From WTJY01 sp045105475 (GTDB lineage Bacteria > Chloroflexota > Anaerolineae > Promineifilales > Promineifilaceae), in assembly GCA_045105475.1 (NCBI GenBank), contig JBGCDP010000035.1, positions 1 through 64,000 of the forward strand: DNA of 64,000 nucleotides. Direction: 5' to 3'. Below the pieces are notes generated by a model that saw only the letters and a program-made list of their open reading frames with translations, did not search any database and was not told where the DNA came from. The first letter of the stretch is position 1. Each line of letters begins with the position of its first letter. This document shows positions 18,365 through 27,795 of the stretch, one piece after another. A program made the position numbers and the translations under genes.

Positions 18365-18518
18365 CAGGGTAATGATAGCTAGTTTTTTCTGTAGGGAGAT
18401 GAGAACTTGCAGAGGTAGTATCTTTTTAACGATGCTTTTTCGACTGATCCTGTCTTAAATGGGCTTCTACAACTTGTTCAAAGTCTTGCTCAAGACGGGA
18501 CCAATCGTTGGCGGCCGT

Positions 18519-19850
18519 TTATTCAGAATCCTCTGTCTCTTCCGGCTGCTCGCGCACAGCGTCACCGGTGTCATTTGTGTCTACAAAGCGTAACGAGCCA
18601 GCAATTGTTTTTAATATTTCTAACTGGTCTGGTTCGTCTTCAGGGGTGTAGCCATTCATGATAATAATGTTTTCACCTTGAACAATCACGGCAAAGATCG
18701 ATTCAAATGGGGTTTCGCCAGAAACTGCAAAGGCAGCTGGTGTTTGTAAATGAGTGACGATCCCTTTGTGACCGTCTGGAAGTTCAAATTCAACTTCTTC
18801 AATAATTTCTAAGCCGGTTTCTGTCACAAACACTTCGTTATCGGCCTCTCCGGTTGGAATAGTCACACCGAGAAGCAGTTCTTTGATTGTTTCAGGATCG
18901 ACATCACCATCAGCCACGAGGCCAAAATCTATCACTTTACCTGTAAAAATGTTGGCAAAAATCCCTTCACCTGGTAACTGAATCGTTTCAGGATTAATCG
19001 GTTCTGTTGAAAGGTCTAAAATCCCATCCTGCGACTCTGTCATGAACCACGTTTCTGGGAACTCTAACTCGACCCCAGTGCGGGACTGGAACAGCTGATA
19101 GTCTGGATTGACCGGTTCAGCCGGTTCCTCTGAATCATCCGCCTCATCCGCCGTGCTACTGCTTTCTGGTTCAACTTCTTGGACAACATCAATCGCCTGA
19201 ACTTCATCTTCAATGCCGTCTAAAACAATTTCAAACGTTTGATAAGTGACTTCTGTATCATCGATGGCGAGCCACGGAATTAAAACAGGCTCAGCAAAAA
19301 AAGAGTTTCTGATTTCTAAGCTTACAACACCGCTCTTAATGTTAGGGTCAACAATTGCTTTTAAAATGAATTCTTGGTCGTATCCTACTACTGTGTTTTC
19401 TGAGAAGGCATTCGCAAGCGAGCGTGCAATTACAACGTTGCCAGACTCATCACCCGTGAGCATTGCGCCTCCAAGGTCGTCTAAGATAACGGTCGCTGAC
19501 CCGTCACCGTCTATGGCTTTAATCACCCATTCAACTTGAAGAGGAAGACCGGCCGGGACAAACTTTGGCCCCGTTATTGAAAAAGCGAGCGGCTGTGGGG
19601 TAGCTGTTGGTGGTGGGAGAGGCGTTTCCGTAGGCAATGGTGTTGGTGTTGGTGTTGGTGTTTTGGTCGGGAAAGCGGTTGCGGTAGGAAGCTGAGTGGG
19701 TAAAACTGCGACGCCCCCATCAATAACAGTATCTGTATTAGACAAGCGGTAAAAATAGATACCCAAGCCTATAAGACTGATGAGCAAGACAACGACAAAA
19801 ACGCTCAGCCCGATTAGTATGTTTCTGCGATTCGGATTATTGGCATTCAT
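18519..19850 (-). CDS. Membrane-anchored protein with Pro/Thr linker and PsbP/DUF1795-like C-terminal domain
   Basis: The 443-residue protein has one N-terminal membrane segment (about 10-34), a Pro/Thr-rich linker, a beta-rich domain and an acidic stretch near 220-245. The C-terminal domain from about 250 has a pattern (ELEFPETWFMTES ... QGENIIIMNGYTPEDE ... LKTIAGSLRF) resembling the PsbP/DUF1795 fold. The same pattern occurs in the lipoprotein encoded just upstream, so the two may be paralogues. The domain faces outward by the usual topology. Function unknown; membership of the Tad/sortase gene string suggests an envelope role. Confidence 0.65.
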   Translation of the reverse strand: MNANNPNRRNILIGLSVFVVVLLISLIGLGIYFYRLSNTDTVIDGGVAVLPTQLPTATAFPTKTPTPTPTPLPTETPLPPPTATPQPLAFSITGPKFVPAGLPLQVEWVIKAIDGDGSATVILDDLGGAMLTGDESGNVVIARSLANAFSENTVVGYDQEFILKAIVDPNIKSGVVSLEIRNSFFAEPVLIPWLAIDDTEVTYQTFEIVLDGIEDEVQAIDVVQEVEPESSSTADEADDSEEPAEPVNPDYQLFQSRTGVELEFPETWFMTESQDGILDLSTEPINPETIQLPGEGIFANIFTGKVIDFGLVADGDVDPETIKELLLGVTIPTGEADNEVFVTETGLEIIEEVEFELPDGHKGIVTHLQTPAAFAVSGETPFESIFAVIVQGENIIIMNGYTPEDEPDQLEILKTIAGSLRFVDTNDTGDAVREQPEETEDSE

Positions 19851-19865
19851 AATATGGTTGCTCGG

Positions 19866-20654
19866 TTATGAGAATAAAAATCTGCGCAAAATCGTGTTGA
19901 GTTCGCTGGCAGAGCTATCCCATTTCTCTAAAAGAGCCTCTCGAGTAAAACCACCTTCTGGCTGGGTGTTTGGATCAAGCGGCACAAAAACCATGATGGT
20001 GTATGTGGGTAATGTATCGTTGCTAACAGCAAAAAATGCTCGGTAGGAATTATCCGCAGTGGTGAGGAATACCCCTTCCCAGTCGTAACCGCCCATGCGG
20101 ATGGTAACGTTGCTGTTGCGCTCTTCGGCCGCATCTGGCAAGTAAGCGACCCAGTCATTGACACTAACGACATTGCCCCACCTGCGTACGAGTGCAAATG
20201 GAACATCAGGGACCCTGGCTGGGTCTTGAGACATCATTAAGCCGTCTAACCCGGCACTTACAATCCAGCCGGGTGGAGGCACAACCTCAACCCAATCATT
20301 GATTGTTTGTTGGCGAAAGTTGATCGAGACAAATTCTGGCTCAACAAATTCTTCCGGAAGCTCTTCGGCTGGCTCAGTCGTCTGACCACCTATTATCGTT
20401 TCGTTACCTGTTCCCGCTTCAGCTTCGCCGCTCTCGTTATTTGCTGGGATGGGCGTTGACGTGGGGAAAGGAGATGCGGTTGGGACCGGTGTGGTCGTCG
20501 GCCGTTTTGTTGGGGTTGGCAGGGAGATGTTTTCGATCTCTGGTGGGAGATCAGGTTCTGAACCACCACATGCAGCCAAAAACAAAGCCAATACGAGGCT
20601 AAGGGTTACGACTAAAATGTATTTTTTTATCGATCTGAGGTTTGATCGGTTCAT
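19866..20654 (-). CDS. Lipoprotein with PsbP/DUF1795-like domain
   Basis: The 262-residue protein has a strong lipobox (LAAC, Cys29) followed by GGSEPD and a Pro/Thr-rich linker to about 70. The C-terminal 150 residues (WVEVVPPPGWIVSAG ... YRAFFAVSNDTLPTYTIMVFVP ... LNTILRRFLFS) resemble a PsbP/DUF1795-like fold. It should be tethered to the outer face of the membrane. It lies 15 bases upstream of the related membrane protein and 29 bases downstream of the sortase, so it is likely in the same operon. No catalytic motif is seen. Confidence 0.65.
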   Translation of the reverse strand: MNRSNLRSIKKYILVVTLSLVLALFLAACGGSEPDLPPEIENISLPTPTKRPTTTPVPTASPFPTSTPIPANNESGEAEAGTGNETIIGGQTTEPAEELPEEFVEPEFVSINFRQQTINDWVEVVPPPGWIVSAGLDGLMMSQDPARVPDVPFALVRRWGNVVSVNDWVAYLPDAAEERNSNVTIRMGGYDWEGVFLTTADNSYRAFFAVSNDTLPTYTIMVFVPLDPNTQPEGGFTREALLEKWDSSASELNTILRRFLFS

Positions 20655-20683
20655 GCTAAAAATCCTGTTGCGAGCTTCGCAAA

Positions 20684-21643
20684 CTATCCTTTGATGATTT
20701 GTGCTCGCACAACGATGATGCCCGTGATTTCCGGTTTGCAGCTAAATAGAGTTAGCTGATGGTCATTTAAGTTACTACGAGTTGACCAATAATAATCAGT
20801 GTCGTTGTAGCCCACTTGGACTACTTCGCTAACTTCATAAGTGTGCCAAGCACCTGTGGTGGACTGACAACGGATACGATCTCCGGCCGTCATTGCTCCT
20901 AAATCATGGAACGGTCCAGGTCGTGATGCCCATGACACATGCCCACCGATAGCAACTGTGCCTTCTTCTCCACAATCAACTGATTGTGGAACCCAAGCGG
21001 GTTGCCACCATGGCCTTACCTGCCATTCACCCGCAGCACCGACAATCTCTGTGTCGGCAAATGTTGCCTTGCCCAGTGTATGGTCGTGCAGATTTCCATT
21101 CTCGCTAACAATAAATTGAACGCGTTGCGGACCTCTATTTTCACCACCGTCATGGCTTAATGCTGGTACCGGATTGTCAGCCAGATTTTGGCTGAGTCTA
21201 TTCTCGTAATAGCTAGTTGGTAGCTCTGGTAAGATGCTTAAAGATGTAAATGTTTGCCCACCTGGCAATACGCGACCTGCTGGTGAAATTTCTTGTATTT
21301 CTGCTGTTTTATCTGTTTCGATTTTGTACAGTCCCGGTGCAGAGCCTGGAACAACTTCGGCCGTGCCATTGGCGGTCACTGCTACAGGCACTGTGGAGCT
21401 ATAGCTTGATAAATCGATTTCTGCGATCTTGTCAGACGCAGTCGGCCGATTAAGGAGGGCATAGCCTACAAGTCCGGCCGTGGCTGAAATAAAGAACAGG
21501 ACGAGCACAACACCTGAGATTAAAAAGATAATCGGCAGATTTGAGCGATTAAAGATTTGATCTGTTAATTGACTCGTTATAACCTTTGCTTGCGACTGCA
21601 TTGGCTGGTGAGATAAGTCATCGTTTGGTAGCTTTTCCGTCAC
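20684..21643 (-). CDS. Sortase family transpeptidase
   Basis: The 319-residue protein has one N-terminal membrane segment (about 37-62), a Ser/Pro-rich stalk, and a C-terminal sortase domain from about 205. The catalytic triad is visible: His235 in GGHVSW, Cys302 in LTLFSC and Arg313 in VVRA. Sortases cleave a sorting motif in exported proteins and join them to the wall or to each other. Class is uncertain; the short domain resembles class D/E or unclassified actinobacterial/Chloroflexota forms. No LPXTG-type substrate is evident in the window. Its gene follows the jelly-roll-like gene by 2 bases, inside the Tad locus. Confidence 0.85.
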   Translation of the reverse strand: MTEKLPNDDLSHQPMQSQAKVITSQLTDQIFNRSNLPIIFLISGVVLVLFFISATAGLVGYALLNRPTASDKIAEIDLSSYSSTVPVAVTANGTAEVVPGSAPGLYKIETDKTAEIQEISPAGRVLPGGQTFTSLSILPELPTSYYENRLSQNLADNPVPALSHDGGENRGPQRVQFIVSENGNLHDHTLGKATFADTEIVGAAGEWQVRPWWQPAWVPQSVDCGEEGTVAIGGHVSWASRPGPFHDLGAMTAGDRIRCQSTTGAWHTYEVSEVVQVGYNDTDYYWSTRSNLNDHQLTLFSCKPEITGIIVVRAQIIKG

Positions 21644-21645
21644 GA

Positions 21646-22737
21646 TTACTCCCCATTTTGTTGGTTGCCGTGCGAAGGATATGGATTTTCATTCGGCACC
21701 TGCATGCTTGATCGTTTTGCGATGGCCTTAGCCATTTTTAATTTTTCAGCCTTTTGTTTCTCAAACTGCATCTTAAGCAAATAGGCTAACGTCAAGGCGG
21801 TTGCTAAAGTTAGAATAATTGAGCCGATAATGGCACTTAGTGGAATAACAGCTGACCTGTTTGCCGACTGCTCAACAGCTTGTGCATCGGTGGCTGATTT
21901 ACCGTTTAAAAGGATTCCCTGCTGCCCTGCAGTTACTCCTTGCCCGGTTACTAAACCGATCAGCAATGGGTCTACAGTTGGCGCGGCTCCGGGGACTTCG
22001 TCTCCGGCAACGCCATAGTCTGGGGCTGGAGTGGGTAGATTAAAAGCGACAAGGGTTAGCTGGGCGTTATCGAAATAAACTTCATTGTTTGGGAGCACAA
22101 AATTTGGATAGGCTGACAGATAGACCGTTACGTGGTTTTCAGTAGCGGTTGCTTCAATTGCTAGTTCGCCCCAAGTATCAATATATTGCGCGGCAGGGGA
22201 CCAAACGATGTCTGGACTGTTAGGATCATTGCCACCGGTTGGGTCAATCCCGATCCGCTGGCGCATCCAGGCTGCATTCTGTGAAACGGTCGGATCATCT
22301 CCAGTAGACGACCAACCGTAAGTCCATGCGCTTAAGCGTACGGTTGAATCAGTTGGAATTGGGATTCGTTGCGACACACCTGCAAAGGCTGATGAATAGC
22401 TGGTGCGCCACATTTGCGAGCGCGCTCCAGTTAAAACACGATTTTCGGTTGCGGCGGTAGAATCAGATGCTAAATAAACTGGCTGTGATCCAGTAGGATT
22501 ATTTGGAATATCTAAATCAGTTGTGACTGCGAACGGCTCCCAACCAACCGCTATCCAAGCCTCATCAAACCCTTCAGCCTGACTATAGCCCTCTTCAAAA
22601 TCTCCGTTTAATAATAGATTTTGAGTTTGAGCAAATGCCGGCCGTGCAGCAATTGAAACCGTCAGCAGCAGCATGGTCACGAGCGTTATAGCGATGGAGA
22701 TGAGTTTGCCCGCTGGTCGGAGTTGAGAATGCTTCAT
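21646..22737 (-). CDS. Secreted jelly-roll-like protein with C-terminal membrane anchor
   Basis: The 363-residue protein has a signal peptide (cleavage probably after AFA near residue 36) and then NLLLNGDFEEG, a typical opening of carbohydrate-binding jelly-roll domains, to about 235. A Gly/Pro-rich spacer follows, one membrane segment at about 293-318, and a basic cytoplasmic tail (FEKQKAEKLKMAK). This layout resembles a sortase substrate, but no LPXTG-like motif precedes the membrane segment. It is directly followed by the sortase gene. Carbohydrate binding is an inference from the fold opening only. Confidence 0.65.
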   Translation of the reverse strand: MKHSQLRPAGKLISIAITLVTMLLLTVSIAARPAFAQTQNLLLNGDFEEGYSQAEGFDEAWIAVGWEPFAVTTDLDIPNNPTGSQPVYLASDSTAATENRVLTGARSQMWRTSYSSAFAGVSQRIPIPTDSTVRLSAWTYGWSSTGDDPTVSQNAAWMRQRIGIDPTGGNDPNSPDIVWSPAAQYIDTWGELAIEATATENHVTVYLSAYPNFVLPNNEVYFDNAQLTLVAFNLPTPAPDYGVAGDEVPGAAPTVDPLLIGLVTGQGVTAGQQGILLNGKSATDAQAVEQSANRSAVIPLSAIIGSIILTLATALTLAYLLKMQFEKQKAEKLKMAKAIAKRSSMQVPNENPYPSHGNQQNGE

Positions 22738-22804
22738 TGGTCTAAAATTGATTAAAGAGTTGAGAGTGCACAGGGAATCCCTTTTCCTTTCTCAAGCTAC
22801 CTTA

Positions 22805-24064
22805 TTAAAATGTATTCCCCGGACTGCTCATCGTACTCGTGTTTGAATAAACAGATTGCGGTGGAAATTCCAACCCGGCCCGGTGCAGCCGGAATTTAGT
22901 TGATGGTGAAAACTGGACCACGCAGCCGCGGTTAAATGCAAGGGTGTGATGTCCAGTATTTTTGTCCCGTTTGCGCATCCAGATCGGATTCACAACTGGC
23001 TTGTTGCCTGCTACATCGATCATTTCTTCGATGCCAGTGACTTGTCCTAGCAAAACTCCATCTGCGCGTTCAGACATTTCAAGGTGAACTGAAATGACCG
23101 CTTCGGCCGCCAAGGTTCTCAAAAAGGATGGTAAGAGCGCGGCATCCCGGACATGTTCAAGTGCCAGCATGGCTAAGCCATTAATTCCAGCTGTAGCGCT
23201 AGTGGCATGCAAGGTCGTCATCACTGGAACACCCTGTGTAAATGCCTTCAGCACAAAATATGCTTCAGGCCCAGTCGACTCACCCAGAACAAGCCATTCG
23301 AGACCCATTTGGGTTGCATTAGCTGCTAAATGTTCTAGCCCCACAAGGCCCTCTGCATCCTGCTCCCAGCGATAAGCTGGGCGTTGTAGCGGAAGCTCGT
23401 GAGATTTTTCAACAACCAGCAGGTTCATCGGGTCATTCATGATTTGTAGTTCATTGACCAGTGCACCTAATAAGGTTGTTTTGCCTGAACCCGTTTGGCC
23501 TGAAATAATAATCGGTGAACGGGCTTTCATCAGGGTGATTAAAGTATCTGCTGCACCTTGTGGCAGTGTGCCATTTTCGATAAGGGTTGAAAGTTTGAAT
23601 GGTTCAGCTCGTAAGCGCCGGATATAAATTGAGCTTCCCAAAGCAGAAAAGCCCCGGCCGACATATTGGAAACGAATACCACCGCCTACAACTGGAAAGA
23701 AGAGGGTATGGCGAAAGTTTGCCAATGGACTGACGTCTGGGATTGTCTTTTTGCGACTGTCTAAATAATTGACATAGCGCCAGTTATAAGCAAGGAAGTC
23801 AATCCACTTTGTATTTAAATAGGTGGGTGTTTCGGTTTTCTTCCCGGCATTGTCACGAATCCAAATATTGTGATTATGTTGGATGACGATATCACGCACG
23901 GCCGGATGATGAATGAGCTGATGAATCGGCCCACCCCAACCATGCCGAATTAATTCCATCGGTTCTTTTCCAAGAATCGCCGCGGCTTTATCAAGTGCTT
24001 TTTGAGGATCTTCCTCAGGCCTGACGAAATACTTCTGACCTAAATCAGCAAAAAAATCACTCAT
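22805..24064 (-). CDS. Second TadA/CpaF-like secretion ATPase
   Basis: The 419-residue protein is a type II/IV secretion ATPase of the CpaF/TadA class. It has an N-terminal domain with HPAVRDIVIQHNHNIWIRD, Walker A GQTGSGKT near 195, an acidic box LLVVEKSHEL, Walker B region LEWLVLGESTG, and a His box MTTLHATSA. The N-terminal coiled region of the main TadA is absent. It follows tadC by one base, so it is translated with the pilus core. A second ATPase could power retraction or a different substrate; this is inference. Both nucleotide-binding motifs look intact. Confidence 0.8.
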   Translation of the reverse strand: MSDFFADLGQKYFVRPEEDPQKALDKAAAILGKEPMELIRHGWGGPIHQLIHHPAVRDIVIQHNHNIWIRDNAGKKTETPTYLNTKWIDFLAYNWRYVNYLDSRKKTIPDVSPLANFRHTLFFPVVGGGIRFQYVGRGFSALGSSIYIRRLRAEPFKLSTLIENGTLPQGAADTLITLMKARSPIIISGQTGSGKTTLLGALVNELQIMNDPMNLLVVEKSHELPLQRPAYRWEQDAEGLVGLEHLAANATQMGLEWLVLGESTGPEAYFVLKAFTQGVPVMTTLHATSATAGINGLAMLALEHVRDAALLPSFLRTLAAEAVISVHLEMSERADGVLLGQVTGIEEMIDVAGNKPVVNPIWMRKRDKNTGHHTLAFNRGCVVQFSPSTKFRLHRAGLEFPPQSVYSNTSTMSSPGNTF

Positions 24065-24065
24065 A

Positions 24066-24893
24066 TTAAAATCCTCCTGTTAGTGTGCGAACCGCCTGAA
24101 GTAGTACAGAGCCGATTAGTACACACATGAGACCTGGAAGCATGATGGCTACAGTTGCGGCCGGAGCTGCAAATGATTTACGTTTAATCATCATGCGTAA
24201 ATATTGTTCTTCCCTTTTACGAATGCGGTCTCGCATTTCTTTAAGCGTGGCTTCAGGTTCACCAAACTCACTGATGGAGCTGATGACTTGAATAACTTGA
24301 ATCCAATTAGGAACTTTCGTGACCGGCAACCCTAACCCCAAAATCGCTTCTGGGTAGGATAGACCATCGGGGATTCTGCTTAATAATTTGGCAGTTTCTT
24401 TATCTGGATAGACCTGCAAGAATTGGTCAAATGACATTTGAACAGATAGACCGGTAATGCCGATAGCACGATGCATAAATGCGGCAAATACAGGTGCTTC
24501 ACGCTCAAGTTTCTCAATTGTGTTTTTAGGAAATCCCCCAGCAAAACGTTGTCGAGGGTAATAAAAAAGTAGTCCGCCTAGGATTACCATAGCTAAGAAT
24601 GAGTAACCGGGTCCGATGAGCGGCCGTAGGAGAAAACCAATCGCTCCGCCGAGGATCAAACCACCATATGACAAAAGCTTGATCTGGAATGGTGTGATTT
24701 GCATCCGGCCCGCCCATGCATCACCAAGGGTCAAAATCTGTTTTTGCTGCTTCTCTGGCAAAAGGTTCGCCATCTGTTCTTGGCTAATTCGGCGTAATCG
24801 ATAAGGATTTGCCATGACAAACAGAAGGCAAAATCCGGCCAATAAAAGACTGCCTAAAGCGAATGAGGTTCCAATGTTTCCTGTTAATTCCAT
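24066..24893 (-). CDS. tadC: TadC-like inner-membrane platform protein
   Basis: The 275-residue protein is a type II secretion system F-domain protein. It has membrane segments near 10-28, 75-90, 95-112 and at the C-terminus (FAAPAATVAIMLPGLMCVLIGSVLL). Between them is a cytosolic helical domain with EREAPVFAAFMHRAI and a conserved-looking FGEPEATLKEMRDRI. With TadB it would form the membrane platform moved by the ATPase. The gene starts 3 bases after tadB. Confidence 0.85.
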   Translation of the reverse strand: MELTGNIGTSFALGSLLLAGFCLLFVMANPYRLRRISQEQMANLLPEKQQKQILTLGDAWAGRMQITPFQIKLLSYGGLILGGAIGFLLRPLIGPGYSFLAMVILGGLLFYYPRQRFAGGFPKNTIEKLEREAPVFAAFMHRAIGITGLSVQMSFDQFLQVYPDKETAKLLSRIPDGLSYPEAILGLGLPVTKVPNWIQVIQVISSISEFGEPEATLKEMRDRIRKREEQYLRMMIKRKSFAAPAATVAIMLPGLMCVLIGSVLLQAVRTLTGGF

Positions 24894-24896
24894 CGT

Positions 24897-25805
24897 TTAA
24901 AACTCCAAGATGGGTAGTTCTTCTAATTTGCTGCCAACAGTTTGGGCCAGATAGAGTGCAAATAATGAAAAGCCGATTACACCATTGCCTGGGAGTGTGT
25001 TAACTAGAACATCACCAAGCCCGTCACCAAAGAAGACAAGGAAGCCAATCATTCCACCAATCAAGAAGAACATAACAATGCGGGACATTGTTGCCGTTGA
25101 CATTTCAGTTTCTAAGGTGCCTGCTAATTGGTCAGAGATTGTTTGAGCTTCACTTAAGTCGTTTGCCTGATAAATTTCAGCTTCTTGACCCATTTCAGCT
25201 TCTACCATAAGACGGTAAGAGGTGAGGATGTATTTAATTGAATGAAGATCCTCGAATTTGTGGGTGATGCGTGCCAGTTCATTTCCAAGCGGTGTTCCTA
25301 AACGGACTCGGCGAATTAATTCGCCAAGATCTTCACCTACAATGTCTAAGTCACGTTTCCCATCTAAAAATTCTTGGTGCAAATTTTCTAAAGCTTCAAA
25401 GAGGGGCGCCTGTGCACTCATGCGGCCGGCAATAAATTCTGTGAATGCCAATGCTTCTTGCCTCCCCTTTCTCTGTCTCGCTCGTTCTATCTGCGTTCGA
25501 ATTGTTGGATATAACATCATCACAATTGCGACACCTAGTATGAGTGAAAAAGAAAAGGGTAAGCTGCCAACTACTGTGAAAAGCCCCGCCAGGGCGGCCA
25601 TGACAAGCATCAAAGCGAAAATTCGAAAGAGTGCCTGTTTCCGATCTTTGCCAGTAACAGCTTCTTCTTCGTTACCCGTAATGCGGTAATCTTCGTTGAC
25701 CCACTCGGGTGTTGGCCAAAAGAATATGAGCATGCATATAACTACTCCGAAGATGGCGATATACATTGAATAGGTGTAATACTGGTGAAAGGAAATGCTA
25801 GACAT
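24897..25805 (-). CDS. tadB: TadB-like inner-membrane platform protein
   Basis: The 302-residue protein has an N-terminal membrane segment, two more near 70-105, a cytosolic T2SF domain (ALAFTEFIAGRMSAQAPLFEALENLHQE, LGTPLGNELARI), and two C-terminal membrane segments. This is the usual TadB plan. Its start overlaps the end of tadA by 8 bases, implying translational coupling. It should pair with TadC as the base of a Tad/Flp-type pilus or secretion machine. Confidence 0.85.
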   Translation of the reverse strand: MSSISFHQYYTYSMYIAIFGVVICMLIFFWPTPEWVNEDYRITGNEEEAVTGKDRKQALFRIFALMLVMAALAGLFTVVGSLPFSFSLILGVAIVMMLYPTIRTQIERARQRKGRQEALAFTEFIAGRMSAQAPLFEALENLHQEFLDGKRDLDIVGEDLGELIRRVRLGTPLGNELARITHKFEDLHSIKYILTSYRLMVEAEMGQEAEIYQANDLSEAQTISDQLAGTLETEMSTATMSRIVMFFLIGGMIGFLVFFGDGLGDVLVNTLPGNGVIGFSLFALYLAQTVGSKLEELPILEF

Positions 25806-27795
25806 TTGTCTCTTCTCGTATGTTTAAACGGCGAGAAGCTTCTTCTCGGCCGATAAATGATTCAAGCTGTTGACGATAGAACTGTGCATTGGCTTCTGGT
25901 GCCCGCTTAACAAGTTCAACTAATAAGTTTGCATGTGTAAACTTGACCCCAGCTTTGGCCTCTGTTGAGAGTTTTGAAGTATCTAAATTTCGTAAAGTGT
26001 TGAGGCTTCGGCGAAGTTCAGTCCATGCAAGATTACTGCGTAGTAATTCACGCCCTTCCATAATGATTCTTTTTGCTTCTTCTGTTTCGGTAAAACCCGC
26101 TTCAACTGTAGATTTCGCTTGAGAAAGATTAGGGTGCAAACGCCAAATAATCGCGTAAACCGTCGGCTGCTTCGTCATCTGCTTAAGCAGCTTGCGAGAA
26201 TCAGCCCACAAGCGTTTTGTCATTAGCTCATTCAGTTCATCAATTTTAATCTTGGCTTGGTTGCGAGTATTGTCATAATCACCATTTGACTCAAGACAAT
26301 AAATTAGGCGTTGGCGAATGCTTTCATTCGACGGATCATTTTTTAACAAGATAGACAGGAGATGGATCGCCTCGACCCAATTTTGCTCGTCTACTTTTGC
26401 CATTGCTTCGGCTAGCATTCGTTGAGGACTCTTGTCCTCATATGTGCTAATTCGGCCGGTTTGCATCATGTCTAATCCCATAAAGGATTTGATTTTGTCT
26501 AAATCGGCATCAATAATACGCCATTCAATCCCGGCCGCATCGCTGACTTCAGCTTTGACAATCGGCCGTAAATTCCAAGCCTCTTTCTCATTATCCCAAC
26601 CCATGTTGTGGTAAATGCCATCGATATAGCGGCGGTCACCGCGTCGATTAACTTGAACAACCAGCGGGAATGCGTTTCGAAGGTCACCGCGTAATGCGCT
26701 GGCACTGTTTGTGCCTGCATAGGGTGAAGGGGGGCGTTGTGCGATTGAAACCAAGCGGGACAAGCCAGATTCGGCCGTATCACCATGAGCTGTTGTAACC
26801 ACGCAGCGCATAGAAGGGGCATCTGAAATGAGAATACCAGCTTCTTCAGCACCACGAGTTTCTGCAACGACCATGACGTCACCCTCACGTAGGGCCGCAC
26901 GTGTCAATCCACCTAAGGTGAGATTTAATTGTTTATTGGCTGTATAAGAAGTTTCTGGTAGGTCAAATACGGCGCACATTGAATGGCTTGGCTGACAGTC
27001 ACCAGCATCATCCACGACTACGATAGGGACATTGGGCATCCAGTCGATATATTTTTCGAGCATTACCGTTTTACCAGACCCTACACCACCTAGGAACACG
27101 CAGCCGATCAAACGTCGAGATGCGTCCTGTAAAACCTTGAGAACCTCTCGATTAAAGTTACCGGCTTCGAGTAGAAAGTCTGTTGAAAATGGCTCAGCAC
27201 GCCCACGACGGATATAAAGTGATATTCCATGAGCTCGGCGTGTCATATTAATATGAATACGCAATACTGGATTTTCAAATCGAATGTCAACAATCGGGTT
27301 GGTATGTTTTGAAAGTTCTTTGCCCACGCGCCGTGCGATGTTGTCGGCGATCATACGTAACTCTTCTGTGTCTCTGAACAATAAGTCATCATCGGTGACT
27401 TCTGTCCAAATACCGTTCATCTGGAGAATAATCTTTTTAGGGCCAACAACATTGATCTGCTCAACGTTGCCGTTGCCTAAAAATTCTTCTAAGATGCCTA
27501 GCCCAATCGTATTGTTGTAGAGGGCTTTTAAAATATTGTCCGATGCGTTACGTGGTACTCCCTTAATTTCACCACGGTTGGAGGCTTGGCGCAGCATAGC
27601 GATGACCTTTTCCCGGCCACCGCGTGCTAATTTGCTAGGGTTTAAGTCATCCGGCTCTAAGTTGTCAGATAAATAACGGCGTGCGTCATCAATCTGCCCT
27701 TGCTCAAGTTGGACAACTGACCCTGGCGCTTTCGTAGAACGAATGTTGCGCCGTGCAGAAGATATGCCTGTTTTAGTACCGGACCCTTGCACCAT
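25798..27795 (-). CDS. tadA: TadA/CpaF ATPase with long C-terminal extension
   Basis: The 665-residue protein has the CpaF/TadA ATPase in its first 430 residues: NVEQINVVGPKKIILQMNGIW, Walker A GGVGSGKT near 240, an acidic box VVVDDAGD, Walker B region MVVAETRGAEE, and TTAHGDTAESG in place of the usual TTLHANS. A family protein normally ends here. About 210 further residues are helical and TPR-like (LAEAMAKVDEQNWVEAIHLLSILLKNDPSNESIRQRL). The start is set by GGAGGAG and overlaps the end of tadZ by 23 bases. The extension may dock regulators or substrate; unknown. Confidence 0.87.
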   Translation of the reverse strand: MVQGSGTKTGISSARRNIRSTKAPGSVVQLEQGQIDDARRYLSDNLEPDDLNPSKLARGGREKVIAMLRQASNRGEIKGVPRNASDNILKALYNNTIGLGILEEFLGNGNVEQINVVGPKKIILQMNGIWTEVTDDDLLFRDTEELRMIADNIARRVGKELSKHTNPIVDIRFENPVLRIHINMTRRAHGISLYIRRGRAEPFSTDFLLEAGNFNREVLKVLQDASRRLIGCVFLGGVGSGKTVMLEKYIDWMPNVPIVVVDDAGDCQPSHSMCAVFDLPETSYTANKQLNLTLGGLTRAALREGDVMVVAETRGAEEAGILISDAPSMRCVVTTAHGDTAESGLSRLVSIAQRPPSPYAGTNSASALRGDLRNAFPLVVQVNRRGDRRYIDGIYHNMGWDNEKEAWNLRPIVKAEVSDAAGIEWRIIDADLDKIKSFMGLDMMQTGRISTYEDKSPQRMLAEAMAKVDEQNWVEAIHLLSILLKNDPSNESIRQRLIYCLESNGDYDNTRNQAKIKIDELNELMTKRLWADSRKLLKQMTKQPTVYAIIWRLHPNLSQAKSTVEAGFTETEEAKRIIMEGRELLRSNLAWTELRRSLNTLRNLDTSKLSTEAKAGVKFTHANLLVELVKRAPEANAQFYRQQLESFIGREEASRRLNIREETNV

